Assembly: GCA_034431895.1 (NCBI GenBank) | Contig: DAOUCM010000261.1 | Location: forward strand, 1-13,042 | Length of the DNA stretch: 13,042 bases | DNA from: JAABUE01 sp034431895 | GTDB taxonomy: Bacteria > Chloroflexota > Anaerolineae > Anaerolineales > Villigracilaceae | Direction of reading: 5' to 3' | Shown: positions 7,080 to 13,042 of the stretch, one piece after another | Layout: every line of letters starts with the position of its first letter | Numbering within the stretch: the stretch's first letter is position 1 | Notes under the pieces: model-generated | The model's input: only the letters and a program-made list of their open reading frames with translations | Databases searched by the model: none | What the model was told of the DNA's origin: nothing | Translations under genes and position numbers: made by a program

Positions 7080-9299
7080 ATGGCAAAACGAATTGCAGTG
7101 TTGACCAGCGGCGGCGATGCGCAAGGCATGAACGCTGCTGTTCGGGCAGTAGTGCGCACCGCTCTGGCGCAGGGAGTAGAAGCCTACGCCGTTTATGAAG
7201 GCTATCAAGGTTTGGTGGAGGGCGGCGAACGGATTCGCAAAATGGATTGGGATTCGGTCGGCGGCATCTTGCAATTGGGCGGCACCGTCATTGGCAGCGC
7301 CCGTTGCGAAGCCTTTCGGACACGCGATGGCCGATGCTCTGCTGCCCTGCATTTGATTCAGGCGGGCATAGATCGCTTGATTGTCATTGGCGGCGATGGC
7401 TCGCTGACCGGCGCCAACATCTTCCGCCAGGAATGGCCTTCGTTAGTAGCCGAACTGGTCGAAGCAGGCCAAATCAGCCAGGAAGAAGCCTCTGCGTTCC
7501 CCAACCTCTCTATCGTTGGGCTGGTTGGCTCCATTGACAACGATTTCTCTGGCACCGACATGACCATCGGCGCCGACTCGGCCCTGCACCGCATTACCGA
7601 AGCCGTAGATGCTATTTCCAGCACCGCCGCCAGCCATCAACGTACCTTCGTTGTCAAGGTCATGGGGCGCAATTGCGGCTATCTGGCGCTCATGGGAGCG
7701 CTGGCTTGTGGGGCCGATTGGGTCTTCATTCCTGAATCCCCGCCAGATGTCGAAAACTGGCAGGAGGTGTTGGCAGAGCGCCTGCGCGCCGGCAGGAAAG
7801 CCGGTCGCCGTGACAGCATCGTCATCCTGGCGGAGGGCGCTCGCGACCGCAACGGAAATTACATTGGCAGCAGCGACGTCCAGCGCGCGCTGGAGGAACG
7901 GCTGGGCGAGGAAGTGCGCGTCACAGTATTGGGACACGTCCAGCGGGGAGGGCGGCCTAGCGCCTTCGACCGTACCCTCAGCACATTGATGGGATACGAG
8001 GCCGTTGATGCCCTCCTGAACGCCTCACCATCGGATGAGCCGGTCGTAATTGGCATCCGCAACAATCGCATAACGCGCCTCTCGTTGACAGAGGCGGTGC
8101 AGCAGACCCAGCAGGTTGCCGAAGCAATAGCGGCAAAAGAGTACGAACGCGCCATGTCGTTGCGCAGTTCCTCTTTCAAGGATGCCTTCGATACTTTCAA
8201 AACGATGGTGCGCGCCTTGCCTCATCCTCTCGAACCGAGCCGCAAGCGCTTCCGTATTGCCATCATGAACGCCGGCGCCCCTGCTCCTGGCATGAATACG
8301 GCTGCGCGCGCCGCCATTCGCCTGGGGTTGGATAAAGGCCATATCATGCTTGGCATCCACAATGGCTTCGAAGGGATGGTAGAGGGCGAAGTAGAGGCCC
8401 TGGATTGGATGAGCGTCAGCGGCTGGGCCACGCGCGGTGGCTCGGTGTTGGGAACCACACGCCGTATCCCGCAGGGGCGTGACTTGTATGCCATTGCGCG
8501 CGTCATCGAAGACCATCATATAGACGCGCTGCTGCTCATTGGCGGTTGGACGGCCTACGCCTCCGCTTTTACCATGTTGAGCAACCGCCCCAATTTCCCA
8601 TCGTTCAATATCCCCATGATTTGTTTGCCGGCTTCCATCAACAACAACTTGCCCGGCTCAGAATTCAGCATCGGCGCCGATACGGCCCTCAACAGCATCG
8701 TGGACGCGGTGGACAAAATCAAACAATCGGCGGTTGCCACACGCCGCTGCTTCGTCGTCGAAGTGATGGGACATTACTGCGGCTATCTGGCGCTCATGGC
8801 CGGCATGGCGACCGGCGCAGAACGAGTCTATCTGCACGAGGAAGGCATCAAATTGCGCGACCTGCAAACGGATGTGGAAAGCCTTTTGCGTGGTTTTCAG
8901 GCCGGTAAACGTTTGGGGCTGGTCATCCGCAACGAGTACGCCAATCCCGTCTACGACACTAAATTCATTTGCTCCCTGTTCGAGGAAGAGGGCCGCGATG
9001 TGTTCGACGTGCGCCCGGCCATCCTCGGTCACTTGCAGCAGGGCGGCGATCCCTCTCCTTTCGACCGCATCCAGGCCTCGCGGCTGGCGCGCATGTGCCT
9101 GGAATACCTCATCGAACAGTGCGAACAAGGCGGTCAGGGCAGCGCTTTCATCGGAATGCAAAATGGCAAGGTCCACTTCCACGATATGCGCGACTTCGAC
9201 CGCATGATAGACGCCGAGCATCAACGCCCCAAAGAACAGTGGTGGCTGGCTTTGAAAGGGGTTGCCAGTCTACTTGCCAAACAAGACCCAAAGGAATAA
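7080..9299 (+). CDS. pfk: Double-domain, eukaryote-type 6-phosphofructokinase
   Basis: Phosphorylates fructose 6-phosphate with ATP, the committed step of glycolysis. The 739-residue chain is two PFK halves in tandem, about 1-380 and 390-739, as in animal and fungal PFK-1; the usual bacterial PfkA is one half of about 320. The N-half is complete: GGDAQGMNAAVR (11-22), GSAR (72-75), ATP-type GGDGS (104-108), SIDND with catalytic D153, R188, MGR (195-197), E252, R280 and HVQR (286-289). In the C-half the catalytic motif is SINNN (519-523) and GGDGS has become GGWTA, so it cannot catalyse. It keeps R461, R556, E619, R645 and HLQQ (651-654), the positions that hold fructose 2,6-bisphosphate in mammals. 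It ends just after PKEQWW and lacks the mammalian C-terminal tail. The Shine-Dalgarno is weak. It follows the lipoprotein gene by 22 bases. Confidence 0.96.
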   Translation: MAKRIAVLTSGGDAQGMNAAVRAVVRTALAQGVEAYAVYEGYQGLVEGGERIRKMDWDSVGGILQLGGTVIGSARCEAFRTRDGRCSAALHLIQAGIDRLIVIGGDGSLTGANIFRQEWPSLVAELVEAGQISQEEASAFPNLSIVGLVGSIDNDFSGTDMTIGADSALHRITEAVDAISSTAASHQRTFVVKVMGRNCGYLALMGALACGADWVFIPESPPDVENWQEVLAERLRAGRKAGRRDSIVILAEGARDRNGNYIGSSDVQRALEERLGEEVRVTVLGHVQRGGRPSAFDRTLSTLMGYEAVDALLNASPSDEPVVIGIRNNRITRLSLTEAVQQTQQVAEAIAAKEYERAMSLRSSSFKDAFDTFKTMVRALPHPLEPSRKRFRIAIMNAGAPAPGMNTAARAAIRLGLDKGHIMLGIHNGFEGMVEGEVEALDWMSVSGWATRGGSVLGTTRRIPQGRDLYAIARVIEDHHIDALLLIGGWTAYASAFTMLSNRPNFPSFNIPMICLPASINNNLPGSEFSIGADTALNSIVDAVDKIKQSAVATRRCFVVEVMGHYCGYLALMAGMATGAERVYLHEEGIKLRDLQTDVESLLRGFQAGKRLGLVIRNEYANPVYDTKFICSLFEEEGRDVFDVRPAILGHLQQGGDPSPFDRIQASRLARMCLEYLIEQCEQGGQGSAFIGMQNGKVHFHDMRDFDRMIDAEHQRPKEQWWLALKGVASLLAKQDPKE

Positions 9300-9306
9300 A
9301 CCTCTC

Positions 9307-9804
9307 ATGATTCTCGATTTGCCGCTCATTCTCGAAACCCGCCGCAACCACGCCCTCGAACACGCCACCATCCATATCTTGACGGCCAGGCATCCTGATC
9401 GTCACTTTGCTGGACATTCCAACCCGACCGGCTTCTTTTTGTTGGGAAATGTTTCGACAGAGGAGGTCGAAACGGCCGTTACGCAGGCCCTGACCAGGCT
9501 GCGCGCCGGCGAAAGTGAACTGGCCATCCATGCTGGCTGCGGGACGAACTTTGCCTCTACTGCGCTTCTGGCTGGAACTTTGGCCTGGTTGCCGTTGAGT
9601 GGGGCGCGTTCTTGGCGAAGGCGTTTGTGGCTGTTCCCCTTTGCCATTGCTTTTGGATTGCTTGGTTATGCGCTTAGCCAGCCTTTAGGCCCCTGGTTGC
9701 AAGCCCATATCACCACCGAGCCAAACCTGGGCGATTTGCGTATCGAAGCCGTAGTGCCTGTGCGCCGTAGCGGCGTAGCCATCCATCGTGTCGTCACCCG
9801 TTGA
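9307..9804 (+). CDS. DUF6391-like membrane protein
   Basis: A 165-residue protein. The N-terminal part carries HALEHATI (15-22), a pattern I associate with DUF6391 proteins of Chloroflexota and cyanobacteria, then GFFLLGNVSTEEVE (42-55) and HAGCGTN (75-81). Two probable membrane segments follow (about 82-98 and 107-124) and a soluble C-terminal stretch. The His, Glu and Cys residues in HALEH and HAGCGTN look like a possible metal or catalytic site, but no function is established. An in-frame start upstream inside pfk was rejected: the ATG at 9307 has AAGGAA about 10 bases upstream and lies only 7 bases past the pfk stop, so it is almost certainly co-transcribed with pfk. The family name is recalled and not searched. 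Confidence 0.8.
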   Translation: MILDLPLILETRRNHALEHATIHILTARHPDRHFAGHSNPTGFFLLGNVSTEEVETAVTQALTRLRAGESELAIHAGCGTNFASTALLAGTLAWLPLSGARSWRRRLWLFPFAIAFGLLGYALSQPLGPWLQAHITTEPNLGDLRIEAVVPVRRSGVAIHRVVTR

Positions 9805-9805
9805 A

Positions 9806-9846
9806 CGCAAATCGTCTGTGCTTGCCCCGCCGCTGCCTCATTTGCG
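9806..9846. repeat. Inverted repeat between convergent genes
   Basis: CGCAAAT (9806-9812) and ATTTGCG (9840-9846) form a perfect 7-base inverted pair across the 33-base gap between the plus-strand DUF6391 gene and the minus-strand CBU_0592-like gene. There is no T-run. It could be a weak bidirectional stop or chance. Confidence 0.25.
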
Positions 9847-10077
9847 CCGCTTTCGCCACAGTGTAAGGAGCGCGATGCCGATCCATGCGGCGTTCAGCCC
9901 TAGCGACGGGTACGCCCGCCAGTACAGGGTGTTGACAATCAAAAGCGTGCCGGCCACAATGTTCATGCCCTGGTAGAGGCCCGAATCCCCCTCTACTTTT
10001 TTCATAGACACCAGCGCATAGGCTACCAGATACAGCAAAGTGCCAATCCACCCCAGGGCGTCAATTAGGATTTGCAT
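9838..10077 (-). CDS. Small CBU_0592-like membrane protein
   Basis: A 79-residue integral membrane protein with three predicted helices (about 3-23, 34-52 and 55-74) and a basic end RKRRK. The motifs GWIGTLLYLVAYALVS, YQGMNIVAGTLLIVN and LNAAWIGIAL fit the CBU_0592 family of small membrane proteins, whose role is unknown. A longer open frame starting at 10260 was rejected because the extra residues are antisense-like and the ATG at 10075-10077 has AAAGGGAA just upstream. The start overlaps the end of the MOSC gene by 13 bases, so translation is probably coupled. It is the last gene of the minus-strand operon. Confidence 0.8.
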   Translation of the reverse strand: MQILIDALGWIGTLLYLVAYALVSMKKVEGDSGLYQGMNIVAGTLLIVNTLYWRAYPSLGLNAAWIGIALLTLWRKRRK

Positions 10078-10880
10078 GATTTCCCTTTCAGAACTTCTAC
10101 GTTCATTCCCAGCCTCAGCCTGCCCTCGTTCAAGGGAATCACATTTTGCCCAAACATTACTCCGCTCCCCTGTTGGCGGTAAGTCGCCAGCGTTGCGAGC
10201 GGTTCCCGGCTTTGAGCCAGAGTCTCCTTGTCTATGGTCGTCACCACACAGCGCGCGCACGGTTTGACGACTGCCAATTCCACCTCGCCGATGCGGATGC
10301 GCGTCCAGGTGTCCTCGGCGAACGGTTCGCAGCCGCGCACCACCAGGTTGGGGCGAAAACGGTTCATCGGCACAGGCGCTTCCAGGCGCGCGTTCAGGTC
10401 GGCCAGCGAGTCTTCCGATGCCAGCAAAATGGGATAGCCGTCTGCAAAGCCGGTATGGTCGTCAGCGTTGACGGCGTATTTCTCGCTGACGATGCGGCGG
10501 TGACCTTCTGCTAGATGGACCAGACGAGCCGGGCGCCCCAGCCAGTCTGAGAACCACTCCGCCGCCGCCTCGCCCTGGTCTACCGCCGGCACGCCGCGGC
10601 TCTTCCAGATGTCCACCGGGCGGGTCGGGCCAGAAGCGCAGACTTCGAGGCTGAGCGCAGCCATGCCGGGGGCAGAGAGAATCAGCCGTCGCTGAGAGAG
10701 GGCCGGGGTAACGAGGGCCAGCCGCGGGGCGTCTCGCTGCGTGAGGAAGCGTCCATCGGGGGCGATCACCATCAGGCGGCGGTCGTTCGATAGTCCCATG
10801 CGTTCCACTTCGATTTCGTCTACCTCGAAGCCGCGGCAAGACTTGATGGGGTAGTAAATCAGCGCCGTCACCGTCGTCAT
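10065..10880 (-). CDS. MOSC-domain molybdenum cofactor protein (YcbX/mARC-like)
   Basis: A 271-residue protein with an N-terminal MOSC beta-barrel (about 1-95, starting VTALIYYPIKSCRG) and a C-terminal MOSC domain (about 105-265). The conserved block MNRFRPNLVVRG and the KPCARC motif are present; the Cys in this position binds the molybdenum of the cofactor in YcbX and mARC. These enzymes reduce N-hydroxylated compounds using an electron donor, but no ferredoxin domain is fused here (E. coli YcbX has one), so a separate donor would be needed. The substrate is unknown. The ATG overlaps the stop of the upstream acyl-CoA synthetase as ATGA, indicating coupling, and its own stop overlaps the next start. 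Confidence 0.88.
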   Translation of the reverse strand: MTTVTALIYYPIKSCRGFEVDEIEVERMGLSNDRRLMVIAPDGRFLTQRDAPRLALVTPALSQRRLILSAPGMAALSLEVCASGPTRPVDIWKSRGVPAVDQGEAAAEWFSDWLGRPARLVHLAEGHRRIVSEKYAVNADDHTGFADGYPILLASEDSLADLNARLEAPVPMNRFRPNLVVRGCEPFAEDTWTRIRIGEVELAVVKPCARCVVTTIDKETLAQSREPLATLATYRQQGSGVMFGQNVIPLNEGRLRLGMNVEVLKGKSCKS

Positions 10881-12937
10881 GCCTGTACCATCCTTACGTC
10901 GAGCGCTACTGCGCCTTTTCGCAGCACGCGCAAGGGGTTGATTTCGATTTCTGCAATTTCAGGATGTTCTTCGGCCAGTTGCGCCAGGCCGACCAGGGCA
11001 TGGACGACAGCGGCTTTATCCACCGGCGGCAGGCTGCGGAAGCCGTCTAGTTTTTGGCCGGCCCAGGTGCGCCGCATCAAGGTCTCGGCCTCGGCCGGCG
11101 TCAATGGCCCCAGGGCAAAGGCGATGTCTTTCAGGCCTTCCACTTCGACGCCGCCCGAACCGAACATGAGCAGCGGCCCAAACTGCGGGTCGCGCGTCAT
11201 GCCCACGATGACTTCTTGGCCGGCAGAGACCTGCCTTTGCAGGGAAACACCCTGAATGCGCGCCTGGGGGCGCTTGGCGCGGATGCTCTCGATGAGTTTC
11301 GCGTAGCCAAGATAGACGGCTTCTTCGTTTGCCAGGTCGAGCAACACGCCGCCCAGGTCCGATTTGTGAGGGATGTCGGGGCTGGCAATTTTCATCACCA
11401 GCGGAAAACCCACTTCGCGCGCCATGGAGACGGCTTGTTCGGCGCTGGCGGCCAGTTTCGATGGCGCGGTCGGGATGCCGTATGCGGCGACCAGGTCTTC
11501 GGGCGTCGAGCCGCTGGGAAGCGGAGAAGTTGGGAGGCGCGTCTGTTTGTGTGCTTTGTGAGGCGTTGCTTGCCGCATATCCTCGGCCCGGCGCGCCAGA
11601 ATTCCCAAGGCAGAGGCGGCTTGTTCGGGGAAGGTGTACGTTGGAATACCGGCTTGCTGGAAGCGTTTTTCTGCTTCTTTTGTCAGTTCCGAGCCGGGCA
11701 GCGTCATGAGGACAGGTTTGTGGGAGGCTTGGAGAATGGGAATCAAGGCCTCGGCGGCTTCTTCCGCGCGGTACATGGGCGGGGGCGGCAGAATCAACAA
11801 AACGGCGTCCACCGCAGAATCGGCCAGCAGGATGGACAGGCAGTCTGCGTATTGGGTGGGCGAGGCCGAGGCCAGCATATCTACCGGGTTCTGTACGCTG
11901 GCCGCGGGCGGCAGTTTTGCAGCCAGGCTTTTCTTTGTCCCTGCCGAGAGGTTTGCCATGCGCAGGCCGCAGCGTTCCAGCGCGTCGGCAGCCATGACGC
12001 CAGGACCGCCGGCATTGGTCAGCACGGCGGCGTTGCGGCCTTGCGGCAGGGGACAGGCTGCCAGCGCCTGCGCCCAGTCGAACATCTCCTCGGCGCTATT
12101 GGCGCGATAGATGCCGCATTTTTCGAAGGCGGCGTCGTAGGCAATGTCGGAGCCGGCCAGCGCGCCGGTGTGTGAGGCGGCCGCGCGGCGTCCGGCTTCG
12201 AAGCGTCCCACCTTGAGCGCCAGGACCGGCTTGGTGCGGGTCACTTCTCTAGCCGTTTCCACGAAGCGTTTACCGTTCGATACCCCTTCCAGATAGAGCG
12301 TGACGACGCGCGTATGCTCATCGTCTGCGACCACCGGCAGGATGTCCGTTTCGTTTACGTCGGCCTGGTTGCCCAAACTGATGAGTTGCGAGAAGCCGAA
12401 GCCGTGATTGCGTGACCAGTCCACGATGGCGGCGCAGAACGCGCCTGAATGAGAAATGAAACCGATATGCCCGCGCGGCGGCAGGGGCGGCGGCAGGAAG
12501 GTGGTATCGAGCGGCAGATGGGTGTTCAAACTGCCGATGCAGTTTGGGCCGACGATGCGGATGCCTTGCCTGCGCGCTATTTCCAGGCAGCGGGCTTCGA
12601 GGGCCGCTCCCTCGGACCCGGACTCGCGGAAGCCAGAAGCCACGATGATGACGGCGTGGATGCCGCGTCTTCCACAGGCCTCCAGCGCCTGAGGGGTGTC
12701 GCCAGCCGGCACGATAAGCACTGCCAGATCAACCGGCTCTGGCACTTGAGACAAAGCAGTGTACAGCGGGCGGCCAAACAACATGCCGCTTTTCTGGCTC
12801 ACGAAATGAATGGCGCCGCGGTAGCCGCTGACAACCAGGTTACGGGCTACTCCATAGCCAAGTTTTTGTGGAGAGGTAGACGCGCCGACAATCACCACCC
12901 CTTTGGGTTGGAAAAACGGGGTCAGGGAGGAGGACAT
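10877..12937 (-). CDS. ADP-forming acetyl/acyl-CoA synthetase, fused alpha-beta
   Basis: A 686-residue NDP-forming acyl-CoA synthetase that converts acetyl-CoA (or another acyl-CoA), ADP and phosphate to the acid, CoA and ATP, a way to save energy during fermentation. The alpha part begins with the CoA-binding Rossmann domain (8-135, VVIVGASTSPQKLG and GPNCIGSLN), then the succinyl-CoA-ligase-like domain with SHSGA (162-166) and the phosphohistidine motif ASHTGALAG (H256). A third domain covers about 300-450. After a Pro/Thr linker (about 455-475) comes the beta part, an ATP-grasp domain (476-686) with KIASPDIPHKSDLGGV and EIEINPLR. No GNAT domain is attached, so it is not a Pat-type acetyltransferase. 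The ATG at 12935-12937 starts the usual N-terminus; upstream in-frame starts add non-family residues. Substrate choice cannot be read. It is the first gene of the operon. Confidence 0.93.
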   Translation of the reverse strand: MSSSLTPFFQPKGVVIVGASTSPQKLGYGVARNLVVSGYRGAIHFVSQKSGMLFGRPLYTALSQVPEPVDLAVLIVPAGDTPQALEACGRRGIHAVIIVASGFRESGSEGAALEARCLEIARRQGIRIVGPNCIGSLNTHLPLDTTFLPPPLPPRGHIGFISHSGAFCAAIVDWSRNHGFGFSQLISLGNQADVNETDILPVVADDEHTRVVTLYLEGVSNGKRFVETAREVTRTKPVLALKVGRFEAGRRAAASHTGALAGSDIAYDAAFEKCGIYRANSAEEMFDWAQALAACPLPQGRNAAVLTNAGGPGVMAADALERCGLRMANLSAGTKKSLAAKLPPAASVQNPVDMLASASPTQYADCLSILLADSAVDAVLLILPPPPMYRAEEAAEALIPILQASHKPVLMTLPGSELTKEAEKRFQQAGIPTYTFPEQAASALGILARRAEDMRQATPHKAHKQTRLPTSPLPSGSTPEDLVAAYGIPTAPSKLAASAEQAVSMAREVGFPLVMKIASPDIPHKSDLGGVLLDLANEEAVYLGYAKLIESIRAKRPQARIQGVSLQRQVSAGQEVIVGMTRDPQFGPLLMFGSGGVEVEGLKDIAFALGPLTPAEAETLMRRTWAGQKLDGFRSLPPVDKAAVVHALVGLAQLAEEHPEIAEIEINPLRVLRKGAVALDVRMVQA

Positions 12938-12943
12938 GCGGTA

Positions 12944-12949
12944 ATTATA
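12944..12949 (-). promoter_or_regulatory. Perfect -10 just before the acyl-CoA synthetase start
   Basis: On the minus strand TATAAT ends 6 bases before the ATG at 12937, with no Shine-Dalgarno between. If used, transcription would begin at or next to the A of the ATG, giving a leaderless message. A clear -35 is not visible 16-18 bases upstream. Confidence 0.4.
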
Positions 12950-12982
12950 CATACAAAACGGTTGACATATTTGGCGAAAAAG

Positions 12983-13037
12983 CGTCCCGAGGGTGGCCGA
13001 AAATCGCCACATTTGCGCCCGAAAAACCTTCGGGACG
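12983..13037 (-). terminator. Large inverted repeat with T-run, terminator or attenuator
   Basis: CGTCCCGA (12983-12990) and TCGGGACG (13030-13037) are perfect inverted repeats, extended inward by a GG/CC pair across a one-base bulge. On the minus strand the distal arm is followed by CTTTTT, as in a terminator. Between the arms lies a small hairpin (GTGGC/GCCAC). A second hairpin (CCCGAA/TTCGGG) would use the same bases as the outer arm and compete with it. The sequence beyond the window edge is needed to tell a terminator of the upstream gene from an attenuator of this operon. Confidence 0.5.
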
Positions 13038-13042
13038 TTCTC

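Noticed and set aside
10078..10260. Longer N-terminus for the CBU_0592-like protein
   Set aside because: The extra 61 residues overlap the MOSC gene, are low-complexity and hydrophilic, and precede the first helix. The ATG at 10077 has its own Shine-Dalgarno.
11054..12175. 373-residue plus-strand open frame opposite the acyl-CoA synthetase
   Set aside because: It is a high-GC antisense shadow rich in Gly, Arg, Gln and His without a recognisable domain. The minus strand carries full-length conserved motifs.
10877..12937. Protein lysine acetyltransferase (Pat-type) identity for the acyl-CoA synthetase
   Set aside because: Pat proteins carry a GNAT domain. None is present, and the phosphohistidine and ATP-grasp motifs are intact.
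12962..12967. Perfect TTGACA on the plus strand
   Set aside because: No -10-like hexamer lies 16-18 bases downstream, and no plus-strand gene starts nearby in the window.

Overview
The window reads as ordinary bacterial chromosome from a Gram-positive-like or monoderm lineage, most likely Chloroflexota (Anaerolineae-type). This is inferred from the gene mix and from sequence style: a LysM/M23 peptidase with a Cys-flanked catalytic core, a lipoprotein with an NBR1-type Ig domain and a Pro/Thr linker, a DUF6391 protein, a fused ADP-forming acyl-CoA synthetase, and moderate-to-high GC with Shine-Dalgarno starts. No rRNA, tRNA, CRISPR array, complete insertion sequence or phage gene was seen. No gene-free gap exceeds 300 bases.

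Layout. On the minus strand, positions 1-3156 hold the first codons of a lipoprotein (cut by the window edge), a cyclic-nucleotide-binding-domain protein, a LysM/M23 peptidase whose start overlaps the end of a DUF192 gene, and a stand-alone receiver-domain response regulator. The response regulator is divergent from exonuclease III (plus, 3194-3958), and the two candidate promoters share the same few bases. A 267-base gap follows with a compact double-hairpin element (4021-4079). Next comes ftsH (4226-6088) with a strong promoter, Shine-Dalgarno and terminator, and then a 282-base gap holding a second, chimeric-looking short repeat (6156-6234). A plus-strand cluster follows: NBR1-Ig lipoprotein, a double-domain phosphofructokinase and a DUF6391 membrane protein (6371-9804). 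It converges on a tightly overlapped minus-strand operon (9838-12937): ADP-forming acyl-CoA synthetase, MOSC-domain protein and a small CBU_0592-like membrane protein.

Most interesting content. The phosphofructokinase (7080-9299) is built like animal/fungal PFK-1 rather than the usual short bacterial PfkA. Two PFK halves are fused in one chain. The N-half has an intact ATP-type active site. The C-half has lost the catalytic aspartate but keeps most of the residues that form the fructose-2,6-bisphosphate pocket in eukaryotes. Together with the ADP-forming acyl-CoA synthetase, which makes ATP from acetyl-CoA, it suggests a glycolytic, acetate-forming energy metabolism, though the two genes are in different operons. 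Secondary points of interest are the two structured intergenic repeats, the overlapping divergent promoters, and start sites with little or no leader.
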